Origin: Gammaproteobacteria bacterium TMED1
GTDB lineage: Bacteria; Pseudomonadota; Gammaproteobacteria; Pseudomonadales; Azotimanducaceae
Reading direction: 5' to 3'
Assembly: GCA_002167855.2 (NCBI GenBank)
Contig: NHBG02000023.1
Location: forward strand, 283,283 to 327,165
Length of the DNA: 43,883 bases
The position numbers and the translations under genes were made by a program. Within the stretch, counting starts at the first letter, position 1. The number at the start of each line of letters is the position of its first letter. The notes under the pieces were generated by a model. That model ran no database searches and had not been told where the DNA came from. It worked only from the letters and a program-made list of their open reading frames with translations. Below are positions 27,339 through 37,709 of the stretch, in pieces.

Positions 27339-29255
27339 GTGAAAGATATGGGAAAAAATTTACTACTTTGGTTAATCATCGCTGCAATTTTGTTGACAGT
27401 ATTTCAGAACTTCCAAATAACAGATGGGTCTGAAGAAATTGACTACTCAACTTTTCTTGAGTTGGTTAACAAAGGCCAGGTTCGAGATATAGAGGTTAAT
27501 GGTCAGACTATTACAGGCACTAGATATACTGGTGAGAATTTTGAAACCGTGCAGCCACAAATATCTGACAATGCTTTAATTGACGACCTCCTAGACCACA
27601 ATGTCAACTTTAAGGGGAACAAACCTGAGCAACAGAGTATCTGGACCCAGCTACTCGTTGCGAGTTTCCCGATTTTGGTCATTATTGCCGTCTTCATGTT
27701 CTTTATGCGACAAATGCAAGGTGGTGCGGGTGGCCGAGGGGGTCCATTAACCTTTGGAAAGAGCAAAGCAAAACTACTTGGCGAAGACCAAATCAAGACT
27801 ACTTTCGCAGATGTCGCCGGTGTTGATGAGGCGAAAGAAGACGTGCAAGAGCTTGTAGAATTCCTTCAGGATCCTGGAAAATTTCAAAAACTAGGGGGGA
27901 GAATTCCTAGAGGTATACTGATGGTGGGACAGCCAGGGACTGGTAAAACTCTATTGGCGCGTGCTATTGCAGGTGAAGCTAAGGTGCCATTTTTTTCCAT
28001 ATCGGGCTCCGACTTTGTGGAAATGTTTGTAGGCGTTGGTGCTTCTAGAGTGCGGGATATGTTTGATCAAGCTAAAAAACAAACCCCTTGTATCATATTT
28101 ATTGATGAAATAGATGCTGTTGGACGCCATAGAGGTGCTGGTTTGGGTGGTGGGCATGATGAGCGCGAGCAGACCCTGAATCAGCTTCTTGTCGAAATGG
28201 ATGGTTTCGATGGAAACGAAGGGATTATTGTTATTGCATCCACAAATAGACCAGATGTACTCGATCCGGCTTTGCTAAGGCCGGGGAGGTTTGATCGTCA
28301 AGTAGTGGTTTCATTACCTGATATTCGTGGCCGCGAGCAAATCCTTAAGGTCCACATGCGGAAGGTTCCCTTGGCGCAGGACGTGGAGCCTGGAGTTATA
28401 GCTCGAGGTACCCCCGGCTTCTCTGGCGCAGACCTGGCGAATTTGGTTAACGAAGCAGCTTTATTTGCTGCTCGTAAGGATAAACGAACAGTTGGGATGG
28501 CTGAGCTCGACCAAGCAAAGGACAAGATCATGATGGGGGCTGAGCGTAAAAGTATGGTCATGTCTGAAAAAGAGAAGAGCAACACGGCATACCACGAAGC
28601 TGGACATTGTATCGTTGGGTATCTGGTCCCGGAACATGATCCGAGTTATAAAGTAACCATTATACCCAGGGGAAGAGCTCTCGGCGTCACCATGTTTTTG
28701 CCTGAGGAGGACCGTTATTCTCTGAGTAAACGTTCGATATTCAGCCAAATATGTGCACTCTTTGGAGGAAGAATTGCTGAGGAGCTAACTTTGGGTTCTG
28801 AAGGAATCACTACTGGCGCAGCTAACGATATAGAGCGTGCAACTAAGATGGCTCGGGCTATGGTTACTAAATGGGGCTTGTCCAAGAATCTCGGTCCTCT
28901 TATGTATGACGAAGAAGATGAAGAAGTTTTCTTGGGCAAATCGGCCGGGGCAACAAGATCATCTGTCTCGGTGGACACAGCAAGCAAAATTGATAAAGAA
29001 GTTCGGACAATAATCGATGATTGTTATGCTAGAGCAAAACAATTGTTAGAAGACAATAGAGACAAACTCGATATAATGGCAGAGACTCTTTTGGAGTACG
29101 AGACAATCGACCGTGGCCAGATCGATGATATTATGAATGGTCGAAAACCAAGACCGCCTGCGGGCTGGGGAGATAAAGGATCTACTCCAACGGAATCCGC
29201 CTCTGAAGAGAGTCGTTCCTCGGGCTCTGTTGGAGGTCCAGCTGCTGATCTTTGA
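27339..29255 (+). CDS. ftsH: ATP-dependent zinc metalloprotease FtsH
   Basis: FtsH is a membrane AAA+ hexamer that degrades unneeded membrane and regulatory proteins such as LpxC and sigma-32. The start GTG follows GAGGAAG by five bases and gives [11 protein letters not shown], like the Pseudomonas N-terminus. Two membrane helices (about 8-25 and 104-123) flank a periplasmic domain. The AAA module has Walker A GQPGTGKT at 197-204 (Gln where most have Pro), Walker [11 protein letters not shown], and the second region of homology LLRPGRFDR. Zinc ligands are in HEAGH at 419-423. The 638-residue length is normal. Confidence 0.97.
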   Translation: MKDMGKNLLLWLIIAAILLTVFQNFQITDGSEEIDYSTFLELVNKGQVRDIEVNGQTITGTRYTGENFETVQPQISDNALIDDLLDHNVNFKGNKPEQQSIWTQLLVASFPILVIIAVFMFFMRQMQGGAGGRGGPLTFGKSKAKLLGEDQIKTTFADVAGVDEAKEDVQELVEFLQDPGKFQKLGGRIPRGILMVGQPGTGKTLLARAIAGEAKVPFFSISGSDFVEMFVGVGASRVRDMFDQAKKQTPCIIFIDEIDAVGRHRGAGLGGGHDEREQTLNQLLVEMDGFDGNEGIIVIASTNRPDVLDPALLRPGRFDRQVVVSLPDIRGREQILKVHMRKVPLAQDVEPGVIARGTPGFSGADLANLVNEAALFAARKDKRTVGMAELDQAKDKIMMGAERKSMVMSEKEKSNTAYHEAGHCIVGYLVPEHDPSYKVTIIPRGRALGVTMFLPEEDRYSLSKRSIFSQICALFGGRIAEELTLGSEGITTGAANDIERATKMARAMVTKWGLSKNLGPLMYDEEDEEVFLGKSAGATRSSVSVDTASKIDKEVRTIIDDCYARAKQLLEDNRDKLDIMAETLLEYETIDRGQIDDIMNGRKPRPPAGWGDKGSTPTESASEESRSSGSVGGPAADL

Positions 29256-29264
29256 TTTGTTTTT

Positions 29265-30098
29265 ATGACGTCAAAACTCGAGCTGCTTCTAGCCGAGCGC
29301 AGGCCCTTGGTAATGGGCGTAGTGAACGTAACGCCAGATTCGTTCTCCGACGGAGGGCGTTATCTGAAAGTCGGTGCTGCTGTTGAAAGGGCCCTGTCCA
29401 TGGTAAAAGAAAACGTTGATATTGTGGATATAGGAGGAGAGTCGACTAGGCCCGGGGCTAACCCGGTTCCGCAAGAAACAGAAATTAAAAGGGTAATACC
29501 AGTAATCCAGAGAATCCGAGAAAAATCGGAAGTTTGTATTTCGGTTGACACAAGCACCCCAGAAGTAATGCGGCAGGCCGCATTAGTGGGTTGTAATATA
29601 ATCAATGATGTTAGGAGTTTGACCCGAGAAGGAGCGCTCGATGCCGCAGCAGAAACAGGGTTGGCGGTCTGCTTGATGCATATGAAAGGTGAGCCGAGTA
29701 ACATGCAAAATAATCCCTCTTACGAAAATCTAATTGAAGAAATTTGTGATTTCTTCAGTGAGCGAATAAGCGCTTGCAAGCATGTTGGAATTGAGAGGGG
29801 ACGCCTTCTCATTGATCCAGGATTTGGGTTCGGAAAAACCGCAATCCACAATCTGGAGATAATAAATCGATTAAGACAATTTAAATGCTTTGATCTTCCG
29901 ATTTTAGTGGGTCTGTCAAGGAAAAGTACAATTAGAAAAATTCTTGGTGGCAATCAAGAGATGCTCAAGATGGGAAGTGTTGCTGCGGCATTAATCGCGA
30001 GTTTAAACGGAGCAAATGTATTAAGAGTCCATGACGTAGAAGAAACAGTGGCCTCTCTTAGGGTAGCCCAGAGTATTGTTAACGAGTCATTCTTTTGA
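29265..30098 (+). CDS. folP: Dihydropteroate synthase
   Basis: FolP joins dihydropterin pyrophosphate with p-aminobenzoate in folate synthesis. The 277-residue TIM-barrel protein has the two family signatures MGVVNVTPDSFSDGGRY and VDIGGESTRPGA. It also has the pABA/pterin loop residues in LIDPGFGFGKT, LVGLSRKST and, near the end, LRVHDVEETV. It follows ftsH by nine bases, and its stop overlaps the possible TTG start of glmM. Confidence 0.97.
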   Translation: MTSKLELLLAERRPLVMGVVNVTPDSFSDGGRYLKVGAAVERALSMVKENVDIVDIGGESTRPGANPVPQETEIKRVIPVIQRIREKSEVCISVDTSTPEVMRQAALVGCNIINDVRSLTREGALDAAAETGLAVCLMHMKGEPSNMQNNPSYENLIEEICDFFSERISACKHVGIERGRLLIDPGFGFGKTAIHNLEIINRLRQFKCFDLPILVGLSRKSTIRKILGGNQEMLKMGSVAAALIASLNGANVLRVHDVEETVASLRVAQSIVNESFF

Positions 30099-31450
30099 AC
30101 GTTGAAGGAGCAATAGCGAAGCGCTACTTCGGGACTGATGGAATAAGAGGGTCAGTGGGGGCTCCCCCTATCACTCCAGAGTTCATGCTTAAGTTAGGAT
30201 GGGCAGTAGGTAAGGTTTTTTCTAAAAGCGGCCGCGGTCACATTTTGATAGGAAAAGATACAAGAGTTTCCGGCTACATGTTTGAGTCGGCTATAGAAGC
30301 TGGCTTAGCGGCGGCTGGCGTTGATGTTTTGCTTCTTGGTCCAATGCCTACGCCAGCCATTGCTTATCTGACTAGAACGTTTAAAGCTAAGGCAGGCATA
30401 GTTATAAGTGCCTCTCATAACCCCTATAATGACAACGGGGTGAAATTTTTTTCCAACAAAGGAGAAAAATTAGATGACTCATTGGAGCTTGAAATTGAAA
30501 AAGAGCTCAACAAACCGATGTCCATGGTTAAGACGAAAGAAATCGGGAAGGTTTCCCGCATCTCGGACGCTGCGGGGAGATATATAGAATTTTGTAAAAG
30601 CTGTTTCCCGACTAGCTATACATTGGCTGGATTCAAAATTGTAGTCGATTGTGCGCATGGAGCTACTTACCACATCGCGCCCAACGTATTTAGGGAGTTA
30701 GGAGCTGAAGTAATAGAAATTGGTACAGCTCCTGATGGATTCAATATAAATGAAAAAGTAGGGTCCACCTGCCCCTTCGAATTAGTGAGTGAGGTAGTAA
30801 GAAGTGAAGCAGATTTTGGTATAGCCTTTGATGGGGATGGTGACCGAATAATAATGGTTGACGATTGTGGAGAGATCGTTGATGGTGATGAGCTGCTTCT
30901 TATTATTGCTTTATCGAGAAAACTTTCTGGTCGTATAGTCGGAGGCGTTGTAGGAACGCAAATGAGCAATTTTGGGCTTGAAGAAGTATTGCGTGCCTCA
31001 GATATACCATTCATCCGTGCGCCTGTTGGAGATAGGTACGTGCTCGCAGAGTTATTGCGTAATCAATGGGAGCTAGGCGGCGAGTCCTCAGGGCATATAC
31101 TATGTCTTGACCTTACTTCGACTGGTGATGGTGTTGTCTCTGCTCTTCAGGTCATTCAGGCTATTCTTTCCTCGGGGAAATCACTACATCATTTAAAAAA
31201 GGCGATGATTAAATATCCGCAGCATGTTGTAAATGTTCAGTGCAAGGAAGGATTTCTCCTTGGGGAGTCTCCAGAGATTTTGGCAGCTGTTAAAGAAACA
31301 GAGAGACAACTTGATGGTAAGGGGAGGGTATTATTGCGACCCTCAGGCACTGAGTTGGTAATGCGCGTAATGGTTGAAGGTGAAAGTCTCTCTCATGTAG
31401 AGAAGTTGGCGAGTGATCTGGCAGAAGTTGTAGAAGAATCAGTGGGATAG
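30095..31450 (+). CDS. glmM: Phosphoglucosamine mutase
   Basis: GlmM turns glucosamine 6-phosphate into glucosamine 1-phosphate for cell wall precursors. Marks are RYFGTDGIRGSVG, the phosphoserine loop VISASHNPYNDNG, the metal loop AFDGDGDRIIMVD, the sugar-binding GGESSGHILC, and the phosphate-binding RPSGTELVMRVMVE. The start is open to doubt. TTG 30095 overlaps the folP stop and gives 451 residues. ATA 30113 would give MAKRYFGTDG and 445 residues, the E. coli length, but the strong GAAGGAG ends only two bases before it. Coordinates here use the TTG. Confidence 0.95.
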   Translation: MNVEGAIAKRYFGTDGIRGSVGAPPITPEFMLKLGWAVGKVFSKSGRGHILIGKDTRVSGYMFESAIEAGLAAAGVDVLLLGPMPTPAIAYLTRTFKAKAGIVISASHNPYNDNGVKFFSNKGEKLDDSLELEIEKELNKPMSMVKTKEIGKVSRISDAAGRYIEFCKSCFPTSYTLAGFKIVVDCAHGATYHIAPNVFRELGAEVIEIGTAPDGFNINEKVGSTCPFELVSEVVRSEADFGIAFDGDGDRIIMVDDCGEIVDGDELLLIIALSRKLSGRIVGGVVGTQMSNFGLEEVLRASDIPFIRAPVGDRYVLAELLRNQWELGGESSGHILCLDLTSTGDGVVSALQVIQAILSSGKSLHHLKKAMIKYPQHVVNVQCKEGFLLGESPEILAAVKETERQLDGKGRVLLRPSGTELVMRVMVEGESLSHVEKLASDLAEVVEESVG

Positions 31451-31529
31451 AAAAAATGCTAGTTTGCAGTTTAAAGGTAAACTCGTTAACATTCTCGGCC
31501 CTTACCAAAGTTGATTGGTGCGAACTATT

Positions 31530-32282
31530 GTGAGAAAGCCACTAGTTGCGGGTAATTGGAAGATGAACGGCACTCGAGAATCTAGTGCAGAACTGGCCGC
31601 GTCGATCTGCTCGTCGGCACCGTTCCGGTGTGATGTGGTTGTTATTCCCCCTGTTATCTATATGCAGAAGGTCTCAGGTTTACTTAAGGGTGAATCCGTG
31701 TTGATGGGTGCTCAGAATGTTAACTCCTATGAGCAGGGCGCCTATACTGGAGAAATCTCTGCCCCTATGATCAGGGAGTTTGGATGTAGTTACTGTCTGG
31801 TAGGTCATTCTGAGAGGAGAATGCTATTCGGCGAATCAAACGAAACAACAGTAGCTAAAATTGAGACATTGTTAAAATATCAGATACAACCAATTCTCTG
31901 CGTTGGTGAGACTATAAAACAAAGAAATTCGGGACATACAGTTCAAGTAGTTTCAGATCAGCTAAGGTCGGTTCTAGATTTTTTCTCGCCGTCCGACCTT
32001 GCAAATGCTCTAATTGCCTATGAGCCAGTTTGGGCAATAGGGACTGGTGAAACCGCATCTCCCAGAGTTGCTGGAGAGGTTCACGGCAGTATAAGAGAGA
32101 TTATAAGAGGGAAGGATCAGAATTTAGCTGACAGTATGCGTATTTTATACGGAGGCAGTGTCAATCCATCAAATGCATATTCCTTGATGTCGGAAGTTGA
32201 TATTGACGGCGCCCTTGTTGGCGGTGCCTCACTCAGTAGTATTGATTTTATTAAGATCTGTAACTTAGCAGGTGAGAACTGA
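31530..32282 (+). CDS. tpiA: Triosephosphate isomerase
   Basis: TpiA interconverts dihydroxyacetone phosphate and glyceraldehyde 3-phosphate. Starting at GTG 31530, the protein has 250 residues and begins MRKPLVAGNWKMNG, which fits E. coli MRHPLVMGNWKLNG; further upstream TTG 31515 and GTG 31518 would add an unconserved tail. Catalytic residues are the Lys in NWKMNG, His in LVGHSERR, and Glu in IAYEPVWAIGTG; the phosphate loop is YGGSVNPSN. The stop overlaps the secG start by one base (TGATG). Confidence 0.96.
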   Translation: MRKPLVAGNWKMNGTRESSAELAASICSSAPFRCDVVVIPPVIYMQKVSGLLKGESVLMGAQNVNSYEQGAYTGEISAPMIREFGCSYCLVGHSERRMLFGESNETTVAKIETLLKYQIQPILCVGETIKQRNSGHTVQVVSDQLRSVLDFFSPSDLANALIAYEPVWAIGTGETASPRVAGEVHGSIREIIRGKDQNLADSMRILYGGSVNPSNAYSLMSEVDIDGALVGGASLSSIDFIKICNLAGEN

Positions 32283-32644
32283 TGAATTTGGATATTTTGG
32301 AAACTGTAGTTCTTCTAGCTCATGTTTTAGGAGCTTTAATCATTATTTGTCTTATTTTGATTCAGCAAGGCAAAGGGGCAGATATGGGTGCAGGCTTTGG
32401 CGCCGGTGGCTCATCTACTGTTTTTGGCAGCGGAGGCGCTGGTAGTTTTTTGACTAAAATTACTACTTGGATAGCAATTGGGTTTTTTCTGACGAGTTTT
32501 ACTCTGGCGTACTTCGCTAAGCAAAAATCTTTGAAAGCCAGTGATTTTGGGGTGCCCGAAGTTGTCCAAAGCCAAGAGGTCCCAGTGCCAATGTCTGAAG
32601 TGCCTGAAATAGAATCGCAAGAAACATCAACACCTGAACTTTAG
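32282..32644 (+). CDS. secG: Preprotein translocase subunit SecG
   Basis: SecG is the small membrane partner of SecYE. The 120-residue protein has two transmembrane helices (about 7-25 and 58-79) joined by the glycine-rich loop QQGKGADMGAGFGAG and SSTVFGSGGAGSFL, which is the SecG hallmark, and an acidic Pro/Glu tail. It is coupled to tpiA and followed after five bases by a leucine tRNA, the arrangement known in Pseudomonas. Confidence 0.95.
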   Translation: MNLDILETVVLLAHVLGALIIICLILIQQGKGADMGAGFGAGGSSTVFGSGGAGSFLTKITTWIAIGFFLTSFTLAYFAKQKSLKASDFGVPEVVQSQEVPVPMSEVPEIESQETSTPEL

Positions 32645-32649
32645 ATGTT

Positions 32650-32736
32650 GCCGAAGTGGTGAAATTGGTAGACACGCTACCTTGAGGGGGTAGTGGGGGA
32701 AACCCCGTGGAGGTTCAAGTCCTCTCTTCGGCACCA
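32650..32736 (+). tRNA. tRNA-Leu (anticodon GAG)
   Basis: An 87-base class II tRNA with acceptor arms GCCGAAG / CTTCGGC, discriminator A and encoded CCA. The anticodon stem CTACC/GGTAG encloses the loop TTGAGGG, giving anticodon GAG (reads CTC/CTT). A long variable arm with GGGG/CCCC follows and the T-loop TTCAAGT is normal. It is probably transcribed with tpiA-secG. No terminator is obvious in the 70 bases after it. Confidence 0.96.
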
Positions 32737-32806
32737 AAATTAAGGTAATCAGATAGTATATTGCTTTCAGTTTTGAGTTTTTGGTAAACCTTCTTTACTT
32801 ATCCTG

Positions 32807-32835
32807 TTGACCCACTTTCCTTGCGAACCTATAAT
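32807..32835 (+). promoter_or_regulatory. Strong sigma-70 promoter of the initiator tRNA / rimP-nusA-infB unit
   Basis: TTGACC (32807-32812) and TATAAT (32830-32835) are exactly 17 bases apart. The discriminator TCTGCCCC is GC-rich, as in stringently controlled stable RNA promoters. Transcription would begin near 32842, nine bases before the mature tRNA. Confidence 0.85.
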
Positions 32836-32850
32836 TCTGCCCCTTGTCGT

Positions 32851-32927
<77 letters not shown>

Positions 32928-32938
32928 AGAATAATTAT

Positions 32939-32964
32939 AAAAGGCCCCTTTAAAGGAGCCTTTT
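32939..32964 (+). terminator. First intrinsic terminator/attenuator after initiator tRNA
   Basis: AAAAGGCCCC and GGAGCCTTTT pair with one mismatch around TTTAAA; the stem itself ends in four T. Confidence 0.7.
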
Positions 32965-33030
32965 ATTAAATCTCGATTTCGCAGTTAGCGGTCGTAAGAT
33001 GGTAGTTAAGTTTGGAGTTTTTAATCTTTG

Positions 33031-33060
33031 AAATGGGCTTGTTGGCCCATTTTTGTTTTT
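33031..33060 (+). terminator. Second intrinsic terminator in the rimP leader
   Basis: AAATGGGC (33031-33038) and GCCCATTT (33045-33052) form an 8-bp stem with a 6-base loop, followed by TTTGTTTTT-like uridines to 33060. It ends 28 bases before the rimP start, so it can only be read through or relieved when rimP-nusA-infB is expressed from the upstream promoter. Confidence 0.8.
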
Positions 33061-33088
33061 GGATGAGATGTCATGGGGAGAAATTTGC

Positions 33089-33541
33089 TTGAAAGGTGCT
33101 CTCGAAGACTTGGTCAAAAGAGTCGTGGATGGTTTGGGATATAAATTTTGGGCATTTGAACATATATCCCAAAGTAGGGTTCCAACTCTGAAGGTGTATA
33201 TCGATAATCTAGAGAGATCTATTAGTGTAGAGGACTGCGCTAATGTTAGTAGACAGCTTGGTAGTGTCCTAGATGTAGAGGGCACATTTGTAAATGAGTA
33301 TACATTAGAAGTCTCATCCCCTGGACTGAACAGGAGACTTTTTACCAGAGCTCACTTCGAGGAGTTCGAGGGAGAAACCATTAAGGTTGTTTTGTTAAAG
33401 TCCTATGAGGGTCGTAAGAAGTATGCAGGCCTTTTAGTGGGCCTAGAAGGAGATGAAGTTGTGTTACAAACAGGGCATGAAGAGCAAATTTTGTTCCCAT
33501 TAGAGCATATAGATAGAGCGAATCTGGTAGTTAATGTCTAG
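33089..33541 (+). CDS. rimP: Ribosome maturation factor RimP
   Basis: RimP assists 30S subunit maturation. The likely start is TTG 33089, eight bases after GGGGAGA, giving 150 residues, the E. coli length. ATG 33068 and TTG 33053 in frame have poor ribosome sites and the latter falls inside the terminator. Family marks are LKVYIDNLERSISVEDCANVSRQLGSVLDVE and YTLEVSSPGLNRRLF, followed by the SH3-like C-terminal domain ending DRANLVVNV. It is the first protein gene of the nusA-infB unit. Confidence 0.93.
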   Translation: MKGALEDLVKRVVDGLGYKFWAFEHISQSRVPTLKVYIDNLERSISVEDCANVSRQLGSVLDVEGTFVNEYTLEVSSPGLNRRLFTRAHFEEFEGETIKVVLLKSYEGRKKYAGLLVGLEGDEVVLQTGHEEQILFPLEHIDRANLVVNV

Positions 33542-33578
33542 TTATGCATAAAGTATTCGTAATCGTGAGGCAGAGGAA

Positions 33579-35096
33579 ATGAGTAAAGAAATATTGCTCG
33601 TAGTTGAGGCAGTTTCCAATGAGAAAGGGGTTTCGGAAGATGTTATATTTGAGGCGCTAGAACTTGCTCTGGCTACTGCAACTAAGAAACGATACGAAGA
33701 GGAAGTAGAGCTCAGGGTCGTAATGGATAAAGATACCGGAGAATATGAAACTTTCCGACGTTGGAAAGTGGTGTCAGATGACTCAGAAATAGAGTTCCCA
33801 GAAGCCGAAATAACGTTGTCAAAAGCTCTAGCAAAAGATGAATCTATGGAAGTTGGTTCCTTTTATGAACTTCCCGTAGAATCTATGGAATATGGACGTA
33901 TTGGTGCTCAGACATCCAAACAGGTCATAGTTCAAAAAATTCGGGAAGCAGAGAGGGCACAGGTAGTTGATCTATATCTTTCTTCTGTTGGCGAATTGGT
34001 CAGCGGGCAAGTCAAAAAGGTGTCTCGAGAAGCGGTTATCGTCGATTTGGGCAATAATGCTGAGGCGATACTTCCTAGAGAAGAATGGATCCCAAGAGAG
34101 ATGTTTCGCGTTGGAGATCGCCTTCGAGCTTTGCTCAAAGAGATCAGACCGGATGCGAGAGGCCCTCAGTTAGCATTATCGCGAACTTCGCCAGAAATGC
34201 TTGTCAAGCTCTTCACTCTGGAAGTACCCGAGATTTCTGATGGTGTAATTGAGATATTGGCATCTGCTCGAGACCCCGGATCTCGAGCAAAGATTGCAGT
34301 AAAGACCAATGACGGACGAATAGACCCAGTAGGCTCTTGCGTTGGGATGCGGGGGTCGCGTGTGCAAGCTGTATCCAGCGAGTTAGCCAGCGAGAGGATT
34401 GATGTGGTTCCTTGGGATGACAATATCGCCCAATTGGCCATAAATGCAATGTCCCCTGCAGAGGTTGTTAAGATCGTAGTGGATGAAGAGACTCTAAGTA
34501 TGGATATTGCTGTAGCGGAAGAAAATCTGGCGCAGGCTATTGGTAAAGGTGGGCAAAATGTCAAGCTAGCTAGTGAATTAACGGGCTGGGAATTAAACAT
34601 CATGACTGAAGAGGAAGCTGAGGAGAAACACCAGCAAGAAGCAGGATCCATCGTTGAGAGATTTATGGAACAGCTTGATGTATCTGAAGAGGTAGCAATT
34701 GCATTGGTGGAGGAAAATTTCACTACTCTGGAGGAAATAGCTTATGTCCCAATTGAAGAAATGACCTCCATTGAGGGTTTCGATGACGAAATTGTCGAAG
34801 AGCTAAGAAATAGAGCGAAGAATGCTCTTACTACTATAGAGTTAACTAATGAAGAAGAGCGTTCGGACACTCAGCCAGCGGATGATCTTCTAAATATGGA
34901 CGGAATGGATACCCCTTTAGCATATAAATTAGTGGGGCTTGGTATTATCACCATGGAAGATTTGGCCGAGCAAGCCATTGACGACTTGATAGACATCGAC
35001 GGAATGACAGAGGAACTCGCGGGGGAACTAATTATGACTGCTCGTGCTCCCTGGTTTGAAGAAGAATCAGACAATAGTGATTCCCAAGAAAACTAA
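33579..35096 (+). CDS. nusA: Transcription termination/antitermination factor NusA
   Basis: NusA binds RNA polymerase and nascent RNA, modulating pausing, termination and rRNA antitermination. The 505-residue protein has the polymerase-binding N-terminal domain (1-135) and an S1 domain starting VGELVSGQVKKVSREAVIVDLGNNAEAIL. The KH domains contain GSCVGMRGSRVQAVSSEL and LAQAIGKGGQNVKLASELTGW. Two acidic repeats (about 360-430 and 435-495) of the type that bind the alpha subunit and lambda N in E. coli follow. In E. coli NusA feeds back on its own operon, which may explain the tandem terminators upstream. Confidence 0.97.
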   Translation: MSKEILLVVEAVSNEKGVSEDVIFEALELALATATKKRYEEEVELRVVMDKDTGEYETFRRWKVVSDDSEIEFPEAEITLSKALAKDESMEVGSFYELPVESMEYGRIGAQTSKQVIVQKIREAERAQVVDLYLSSVGELVSGQVKKVSREAVIVDLGNNAEAILPREEWIPREMFRVGDRLRALLKEIRPDARGPQLALSRTSPEMLVKLFTLEVPEISDGVIEILASARDPGSRAKIAVKTNDGRIDPVGSCVGMRGSRVQAVSSELASERIDVVPWDDNIAQLAINAMSPAEVVKIVVDEETLSMDIAVAEENLAQAIGKGGQNVKLASELTGWELNIMTEEEAEEKHQQEAGSIVERFMEQLDVSEEVAIALVEENFTTLEEIAYVPIEEMTSIEGFDDEIVEELRNRAKNALTTIELTNEEERSDTQPADDLLNMDGMDTPLAYKLVGLGIITMEDLAEQAIDDLIDIDGMTEELAGELIMTARAPWFEEESDNSDSQEN

Positions 35097-35123
35097 CAAA
35101 TGGTTGAGCTACTAGGAATTTAG

Positions 35124-37703
35124 ATGCCAGAAAAAACAGTAGAACAGCTAGCAGAAACTCTTAGCGTCCCTGTTGCCCGTCTTCTGCAGCAGATGCAAGA
35201 GGCGGGTTTGTCTCAGAACAAACCAGGTGAGGCAGTGACTGATGAAAATCAGGAAATATTATTAGCGTACCTAAAACGTGTTCATGGAGAGTCTCAGGAG
35301 TCCCCAAAAAAGATTACGTTAAAGCGAAGAACTCTATCTACCCTAAAAACCACCGGGAGTGGAAGAGGCCGAACGGTTAATGTTGAAGTTCGAAAGAAGC
35401 GCACTTACGTGCGTCGTAACGCTCTTGAGGGTGAGCAAGAAACTGCAAGTGAGACTACGCCAGCTTCCCAGGAAGTGAACAGAAGAGCTGATGACGAGGC
35501 GAGGCGGCGCGAGGCGCATTTAGCCGCCGAGGCCGAAGCGCAAAAACGGCGTGAAGACGCTGATAGAGCGGCGCAAGAAGCATTGGAATTGGCAGCTAGG
35601 GGAAGTAAGGAGAAGGAGGCAAAAAAAGTAGCCAGTAATAGTGAGGCTATAAAAACTGTTTCTGAGGATGATCAAGAAGACACTAAGATTAGTGCTCGTA
35701 AGGATAAGAGAGATCGTAATGACCTTGACGAAGATGATATTCAAAAGAAAAAATCCAAGCAAGGTAATCGCAAGCGCCGCGTAGAAGAGCTTTTAGAGAA
35801 CGAAGTAGAAGATCTACTAAATGACAACGTCAGTGACTTGGGCAATAAGGAAGATTCCTCTACCTTGGGACTAACCATTGGTGCACGTCCGAAGCGTCAG
35901 CAGATAAAGGTGGAGAGTGGTCAGCATAAATTTACGGCTCCTAAAGAAGATATAAAAAGAGAAGTAGAGATAGGAGAGACTATTACCGTGCAGCAGCTAT
36001 CTCAAAGAATGTCGGTGAAGGCAACTGATGTAATTAAGACTTTATTCGACATGGATATCGTGGCAACAATGAATCAGTCTATTGTCCAAGAAGCGGCTAT
36101 CTTAGTGGTGGAGGAATTTGGTCACACGGTTAAGATTCTTGATTCAGATGCTTTGGAGAATTTGCTTAGTGATGAGTTGATATATGAGGCAGAATCGCAA
36201 CCGAGATCGCCGGTTGTTACGGTTATGGGGCATGTAGACCATGGAAAGACCTCTCTCCTGGACTATATCAGGAAATCCTCTATTGCAGATGGAGAAGCAG
36301 GGGGAATCACTCAACATATTGGCGCCTATAGGGTGCAAACTAATCATGGTGAAATTTGTTTCATCGATACCCCTGGGCATGCCGCTTTTACGGCGATGCG
36401 TGCTCGCGGGGCCCAATGTACAGATATAGTGATCCTTGTAGTTGCCGCAGACGATGGAGTTATGCCACAGACAGAGGAGGCTATCGCTCACAGTAAAGGA
36501 GCAGGTGTTCCAATCGTCGTAGCTATTAATAAGGTAGATCTAGAAGGTGCAGATCCTGATCGTGCAAAAAATGAATTAGCCGCTCGGGAGGTTATCCCGG
36601 ACGACTGGGGGGGTGATACGCAATTTATCCCTGTGTCAGCTTTAACTGGCCAAGGAATGGATGATCTATTGGAAGCATTACTTCTGCAATCAGAAATGTT
36701 GGAATTAACGGCAGTGCGCTCTGGTCCAGCCCGAGGCGTTGTTATCGAATCTCAATTGGATAAGGGCCGCGGGTCCGTAGCAACCCTGCTCGTTCAGGAG
36801 GGAACCTTATCTCAGGGTGATATTGTGGTGGCGGGCGAATTTTTCGGACGGGTACGTGCCTTAAACGATGAGCACGGTAAAAAGATAAAAAGTGTTGGCC
36901 CCGCTACTCCTGTTGAAATTCTAGGGCTGGACGGAACTCCTGCGGCAGGTGATAGTTTCATTGTAGCTAAAGACGAAAAACGGGCCAGGGAAGTTGCAGC
37001 ATTTCGCAAGAATAAAGCAAATGAAGAAAGGCTCTCAAGCCCATCAATCTCTCTGGATAACTTGCTCGAATCATTTGGTAATGATGAAACTAAATTACTA
37101 AATATCGTAGTGAAAGCAGATGTGAGAGGTTCTTTGGAAGCAATCATTTCTTCGGTGACAGAACTAGGGAATGCTGAAGTTAAGGTAAATGTTGTACTGT
37201 CAGGAGTCGGCGCTATCTCTGAGTCCGATGCTACTTATGCTGTTGCATCGGAAGCGGTAATCTTTGGTTTCAACGTTCGTGCAGACAATCCCGCGAAAAA
37301 AATTATTGAAATTGAAGGGCTAGACCTTCGATATTATAAGGTAATCTATGATTTGGTGGATGATATTAAAGCTGCCTTGTCGGGCATGTTATCGCCTGAG
37401 ATCAGAGAGGAAATTGTTGGGATTGCAGAGGTAAGGGATGTATTCCAATCCAAAAAATATGGTGACATTGCTGGTTGTATGGTCACAGAGGGAACTGTTT
37501 CTAGAAACAAGATGATTCGGGTTTTACGAGATAATGTCGTCATCTTCGAGGGAGAACTAGAGTCCTTGAGGAGGGTTAAGGATGAAGTCAAAGATGTTCA
37601 AAGTGGAACGGAGTGCGGGATTGGTGTAAAAAACTACAGTGATGTGAAGATAGGTGATCAAATCGAAGTTTTTGATACCCGCCAAGTTGCTCGTGAGCTA
37701 TAA
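35124..37703 (+). CDS. infB: Translation initiation factor IF-2
   Basis: IF-2 places formyl-Met-tRNA in the ribosomal P site. The 859-residue protein has an N-terminal IF2N helical module (about 1-52) and a long charged low-complexity linker rich in Ala, Glu, Arg and Lys (about 100-240). A second IF2N (about 280-335) precedes the GTPase. Its motifs are GHVDHGKT at 369-376, DTPGH at 415-419 and NKVD at 469-472, followed by domains II-IV ending [25 protein letters not shown]. The initiator tRNA it binds is encoded at the head of the same unit. Confidence 0.98.
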   Translation: MPEKTVEQLAETLSVPVARLLQQMQEAGLSQNKPGEAVTDENQEILLAYLKRVHGESQESPKKITLKRRTLSTLKTTGSGRGRTVNVEVRKKRTYVRRNALEGEQETASETTPASQEVNRRADDEARRREAHLAAEAEAQKRREDADRAAQEALELAARGSKEKEAKKVASNSEAIKTVSEDDQEDTKISARKDKRDRNDLDEDDIQKKKSKQGNRKRRVEELLENEVEDLLNDNVSDLGNKEDSSTLGLTIGARPKRQQIKVESGQHKFTAPKEDIKREVEIGETITVQQLSQRMSVKATDVIKTLFDMDIVATMNQSIVQEAAILVVEEFGHTVKILDSDALENLLSDELIYEAESQPRSPVVTVMGHVDHGKTSLLDYIRKSSIADGEAGGITQHIGAYRVQTNHGEICFIDTPGHAAFTAMRARGAQCTDIVILVVAADDGVMPQTEEAIAHSKGAGVPIVVAINKVDLEGADPDRAKNELAAREVIPDDWGGDTQFIPVSALTGQGMDDLLEALLLQSEMLELTAVRSGPARGVVIESQLDKGRGSVATLLVQEGTLSQGDIVVAGEFFGRVRALNDEHGKKIKSVGPATPVEILGLDGTPAAGDSFIVAKDEKRAREVAAFRKNKANEERLSSPSISLDNLLESFGNDETKLLNIVVKADVRGSLEAIISSVTELGNAEVKVNVVLSGVGAISESDATYAVASEAVIFGFNVRADNPAKKIIEIEGLDLRYYKVIYDLVDDIKAALSGMLSPEIREEIVGIAEVRDVFQSKKYGDIAGCMVTEGTVSRNKMIRVLRDNVVIFEGELESLRRVKDEVKDVQSGTECGIGVKNYSDVKIGDQIEVFDTRQVAREL

Positions 37704-37709
37704 GTTTTT

